This document shows positions 61,636 to 64,000 of a stretch of 64,000 bases of DNA, in pieces. Position numbers and translations under genes: made by a program. The stretch comes from Vitreoscilla filiformis. GTDB taxonomy: Bacteria > Pseudomonadota > Gammaproteobacteria > Burkholderiales > Burkholderiaceae_C. The DNA is taken from contig NZ_CP022423.1 of the NCBI RefSeq assembly GCF_002222655.1, forward strand, positions 1,240,001 through 1,304,000. Direction: 5' to 3'. Each line of letters opens with the position of its first letter. The first letter of the stretch is position 1. The notes under the pieces were generated by a model, which searched no databases, was not told the DNA's origin, and worked only from the letters and a program-made list of their open reading frames with translations.

Positions 61636-63099
61636 TCAGGCCGTGCCGCCGACCGTCAACCCATCAATGCGCAGCGTCGGCTGGCCGACGCCCACGGGCA
61701 CGCTTTGGCCATCCTTGCCGCAGGTGCCGACGCCCGAATCCAGCTTCAGATCGTTGCCGATCAGGCTGACACGGTTCATGGCCTCCGGCCCGTTGCCGAT
61801 CAGCGTGGCGCCCTTGACCGGGTAGAGGATTTTGCCGTTCTCCACCCAATAGGCTTCCGAGGCCGAAAACACAAACTTGCCCGAAGTGATGTCCACCTGC
61901 CCGCCGCCGAAGTTGGTGGCGTACAGGCCGCGTTTGATGCTGGCGACGATTTCTTGCGGGTCTTTGTCCCCGGCCAGCATGTAGGTGTTGGTCATGCGAG
62001 GCATGGGCACGTTGGCGTAGCTTTCGCGCCGGGCGTTGCCAGTGGGTTTCACGCCCATCAGGCGGGCGTTCAAGCTGTCTTGCATGTAACCGCGCAGGAT
62101 GCCGTCTTCGATCAGCACATTGCGCTGCGTCGGGTGGCCTTCGTCGTCGATGTTGAGGCTACCGCGCCGGTCGGGCAGGGTGCCGTCGTCCAGCACGGTC
62201 ACGCCCTTGGCGGCGACACGCTCGCCAATGCGGCCCGAGAACGTGGAGGAACCCTTGCGGTTGAAGTCCCCCTCCAGGCCGTGGCCCACCGCTTCATGCA
62301 ACATCACGCCGGGCCAGCCTGAGCCCAGCACCACCGTCATGTTGCCGGCGGGCGCCGGGCGGCTCTCCAAGTTGGTGAGCGCGGCGTGTACCGCTTGATC
62401 GACGTAAGCGGTGAGCTGTTCATCCTGGAAATAACCCAGCCCGAAGCGCCCGCCACCGCCGCCAGAACCGACTTCGCGCCGGCCATTCTGTTCGGCGATC
62501 ACGGTGATCGAGAGGCGCACCAGCGGGCGCACATCGGCGGCGCGGGTGCCATCGGCGCGGGCGATCAGCACCACGTCGTACTCAGCGGCCACACCGGCCA
62601 TGACTTGAACGATGCGCGGATCGCGGGCCCGGGCCATCTTCTCGATTTTTTCCAGCAGAGCGACTTTTTGCGTGCTGTCCAGCGTGCCGATGGGATCCAT
62701 CGCCGGGTACAGCAGCCGGCTCGGCGCCACGGTGGTTTTCTTGCGCACCTTGACGCTGCGGCTTTGCCCGGCGCTGGCGATGGCGCGCACGGTGCGGGCC
62801 GCGTCCAGCAGCGAGGCTTCGGAGATGTCATCCGAGTAGGCGAAAGCGGTTTTCTCACCGGCCACGGCGCGCACACCCACGCCTTGGTCGATGGAGAAAC
62901 TGCCGCTTTTAACGATGCCTTCTTCCAAACTCCAGCCTTCGTGGCGGGTGTATTGGAAGTAGAGGTCAGCGTCATCGACCTGATGCTGGCCGATCACCCC
63001 CAGCGCCTGAGCGAGGTGCGTCTCGCTGAGCTGGTACGGGTCGAGCAGCAGACTCTGGGCAACGGCCAGGCGTTCGAGGGTGGGTTCACGCGAGATCAT
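61636..63099 (-). CDS. tldD: Metalloprotease TldD
   Basis: A 487-residue member of the TldD/PmbA family; TldD with TldE/PmbA degrades peptides such as microcin B17 precursor and CcdA. The zinc motif is HEAVGHGLEGD near residue 267, in the expected place. The N-terminus MISREPTLERLAVAQSLLL is family-typical, so ATG 63099 is chosen over ATG 63123. The partner pmbA/tldE is not in this window. It is divergent from the aminotransferase by 61 bp. Confidence 0.95.
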   Translation of the reverse strand: MISREPTLERLAVAQSLLLDPYQLSETHLAQALGVIGQHQVDDADLYFQYTRHEGWSLEEGIVKSGSFSIDQGVGVRAVAGEKTAFAYSDDISEASLLDAARTVRAIASAGQSRSVKVRKKTTVAPSRLLYPAMDPIGTLDSTQKVALLEKIEKMARARDPRIVQVMAGVAAEYDVVLIARADGTRAADVRPLVRLSITVIAEQNGRREVGSGGGGGRFGLGYFQDEQLTAYVDQAVHAALTNLESRPAPAGNMTVVLGSGWPGVMLHEAVGHGLEGDFNRKGSSTFSGRIGERVAAKGVTVLDDGTLPDRRGSLNIDDEGHPTQRNVLIEDGILRGYMQDSLNARLMGVKPTGNARRESYANVPMPRMTNTYMLAGDKDPQEIVASIKRGLYATNFGGGQVDITSGKFVFSASEAYWVENGKILYPVKGATLIGNGPEAMNRVSLIGNDLKLDSGVGTCGKDGQSVPVGVGQPTLRIDGLTVGGTA

Positions 63100-63160
63100 C
63101 GGACGATTGTAGGAGCGCACCATAATCCCCTTCCCTTGGTTCAAGACCTGAGCATCAGCC

Positions 63161-64000
63161 ATGTTTGCCCACATCGAGCCCTATGGTGGCGACCCCATCC
63201 TGACCCTCAACGAAAACTTCCAGAAGGATCCTCGTCCGGGCAAGATCAACCTGTCGATTGGCATCTATTTCGACGATGCTGGGCGCATCCCCGTGATGAG
63301 CGCCGTGGCCGAAGCCGAAAAGCGCATCGCCACCCAGACGGGCCCGAAACCCTACCTGCCGATGGAAGGCTTGTTCGCGTATCGCAGCGAAGTGGCCAAG
63401 CTGCTGTTCGGTGAGTCTCACGCGGCGCTGGCGCAAAAGCGCGTGGCGACGATCCAAACAGTGGGCTCGTCCGGTGGTTTGAAGGTGGGGGCGGATTTCA
63501 TCCGGCGCTGGTTCCCGAACAGCCAGCTTTGGGTGAGCGACCCGACCTGGGACAACCACCGTGCCGTGTTCGAAGGTGCCGGCCTCACCGTCAACACCTA
63601 CCCGTATTACGACGCGGCCACCGGTGGCCTGCGCTTCGACGACATGCTGGCCGCGCTGCGCACCCTGCCTGCGGGCAGCGTGGTGTTGTTGCACGCCTGC
63701 TGCCACAACCCGACGGGGGTGGATTTGACGCCGTCGCAGTGGAATGCCCTGATTCCCGTGCTGCGTGAGGCGGGCTTGATCGCCTTCCTCGACTTGGCTT
63801 ACCAAGGCTTTGGCGATGGCGTCGATCCAGACGCTTACGCCGTGCGCGCCCTGGCTGATTCGGGGTTGGGCTTTTTCGTCGCCAATTCGTTTTCCAAGAG
63901 CTTGTCGGTGTACGGCGAGCGCTGCGGGGCGCTGAGTGTGGTCTGCCCGGATGCCGCGCAAGCCGATCTGGTGTTGGGCCAGTTGAAGGCCACGGTGCGC
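63161..64000 (+). CDS. Aromatic/aspartate aminotransferase (3' partial)
   Basis: A fold-type I PLP aminotransferase, cut off at the window edge after 280 codons. The N-terminus [38 protein letters not shown] pattern matches TyrB/AspC. The PLP lysine is K246 in [27 protein letters not shown] and [10 protein letters not shown] are also diagnostic. It transfers amino groups between aspartate or aromatic amino acids and 2-oxoglutarate. ATG 63161 has no clear ribosome binding site. Confidence 0.94.
   Translation, partial: MFAHIEPYGGDPILTLNENFQKDPRPGKINLSIGIYFDDAGRIPVMSAVAEAEKRIATQTGPKPYLPMEGLFAYRSEVAKLLFGESHAALAQKRVATIQTVGSSGGLKVGADFIRRWFPNSQLWVSDPTWDNHRAVFEGAGLTVNTYPYYDAATGGLRFDDMLAALRTLPAGSVVLLHACCHNPTGVDLTPSQWNALIPVLREAGLIAFLDLAYQGFGDGVDPDAYAVRALADSGLGFFVANSFSKSLSVYGERCGALSVVCPDAAQADLVLGQLKATVR

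Noticed and set aside
1-64000. tRNA, rRNA or riboswitch genes
   Set aside because: No cloverleaf-like segment, rRNA stretch or recognisable aptamer was seen; a cobalamin riboswitch before icmF was looked for, and the 85-bp gap is too short and lacks a B12-box-like sequence.

Overview
This is a GC-rich chromosomal segment from a betaproteobacterium, most likely of the order Burkholderiales (Comamonadaceae / Sphaerotilus-Leptothrix-like). The reasons are strong G/C third positions with frequent TTG leucine codons, dense packing with many 4-base overlaps, and the gene content: liv-type ABC transport fused to acyl-CoA catabolism, fused isobutyryl-CoA mutase, DctS/DctR with a DctPQM TRAP transporter, and an ArgP/ArgO pair. 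No tRNA, rRNA, CRISPR array, prophage or insertion sequence was found. The genus call is inference.

Region by region. (1) 1-12379: a single-direction catabolic operon. It holds an acyl-CoA ligase (5' end cut off), a branched-chain-amino-acid-type ABC importer (livG, livH, livM, binding protein, livF), a PaaK-like ligase, an HSD10-like SDR dehydrogenase, a thiolase, an acyl-CoA dehydrogenase and an alpha-methylacyl-CoA racemase. It looks like uptake, activation and beta-oxidation of a carboxylic acid, probably methyl-branched. (2) 12363-19436: a Fic protein and AraC-type regulator, divergent icmF (fused isobutyryl-CoA mutase), another ABC binding protein and a DUF1127 mini-protein. (3) 19583-25695: a LysR regulator, then an NAD-salvage locus with NrtR-like regulator, diguanylate cyclase, nicotinamidase, pncB and bifunctional NMN adenylyltransferase/Nudix. 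(4) 25800-31501: three small unknown membrane or coiled-coil proteins, a QmcA-like SPFH protein and NfeD, apt, and ArgO/ArgP with a second LysE-superfamily exporter.

(5) 31492-37568: a minus-strand operon of SPFH-SHOCT protein, DUF4178 protein, DUF350 protein, membrane-anchored spermidine-synthase-like enzyme and FAD amine-oxidase-like lipoprotein. This is a candidate membrane/polyamine-type modification system of unknown product. (6) 37569-38043: the only gene-free stretch over 300 bases, filled by a 168/169-bp tandem repeat made of REP/BIME-like hairpins. (7) 38044-45666: a UbiH-type hydroxylase, a hypothetical protein and the DctR/DctS/DctPQM dicarboxylate module. (8) 45695-48040: trpS with an unusual C-terminal YegP-like tail, and a DMT permease.

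(9) 48068-55570: a surface-glycan-like patch. It has a sulfotransferase, a large GT2-GT4 glycosyltransferase that carries a frameshift at a TTGC tandem duplication, a TIR-like/beta-propeller protein without an NTPase domain, and a thioredoxin-like protein. (10) 55713-64000: a methyltransferase, DMT permease, DedA protein, alanine racemase with an FAD-linked D-2-hydroxyacid-type dehydrogenase, a GT61 glycosyltransferase, tldD and an aromatic/aspartate aminotransferase (3' end cut off).

The strongest leads are the TIR-propeller protein, the SPFH/DUF4178/DUF350/SpeE/FAD operon, the frameshifted glycosyltransferase, the diguanylate cyclase inside the NAD locus, and the tandem hairpin repeats in a divergent promoter region.
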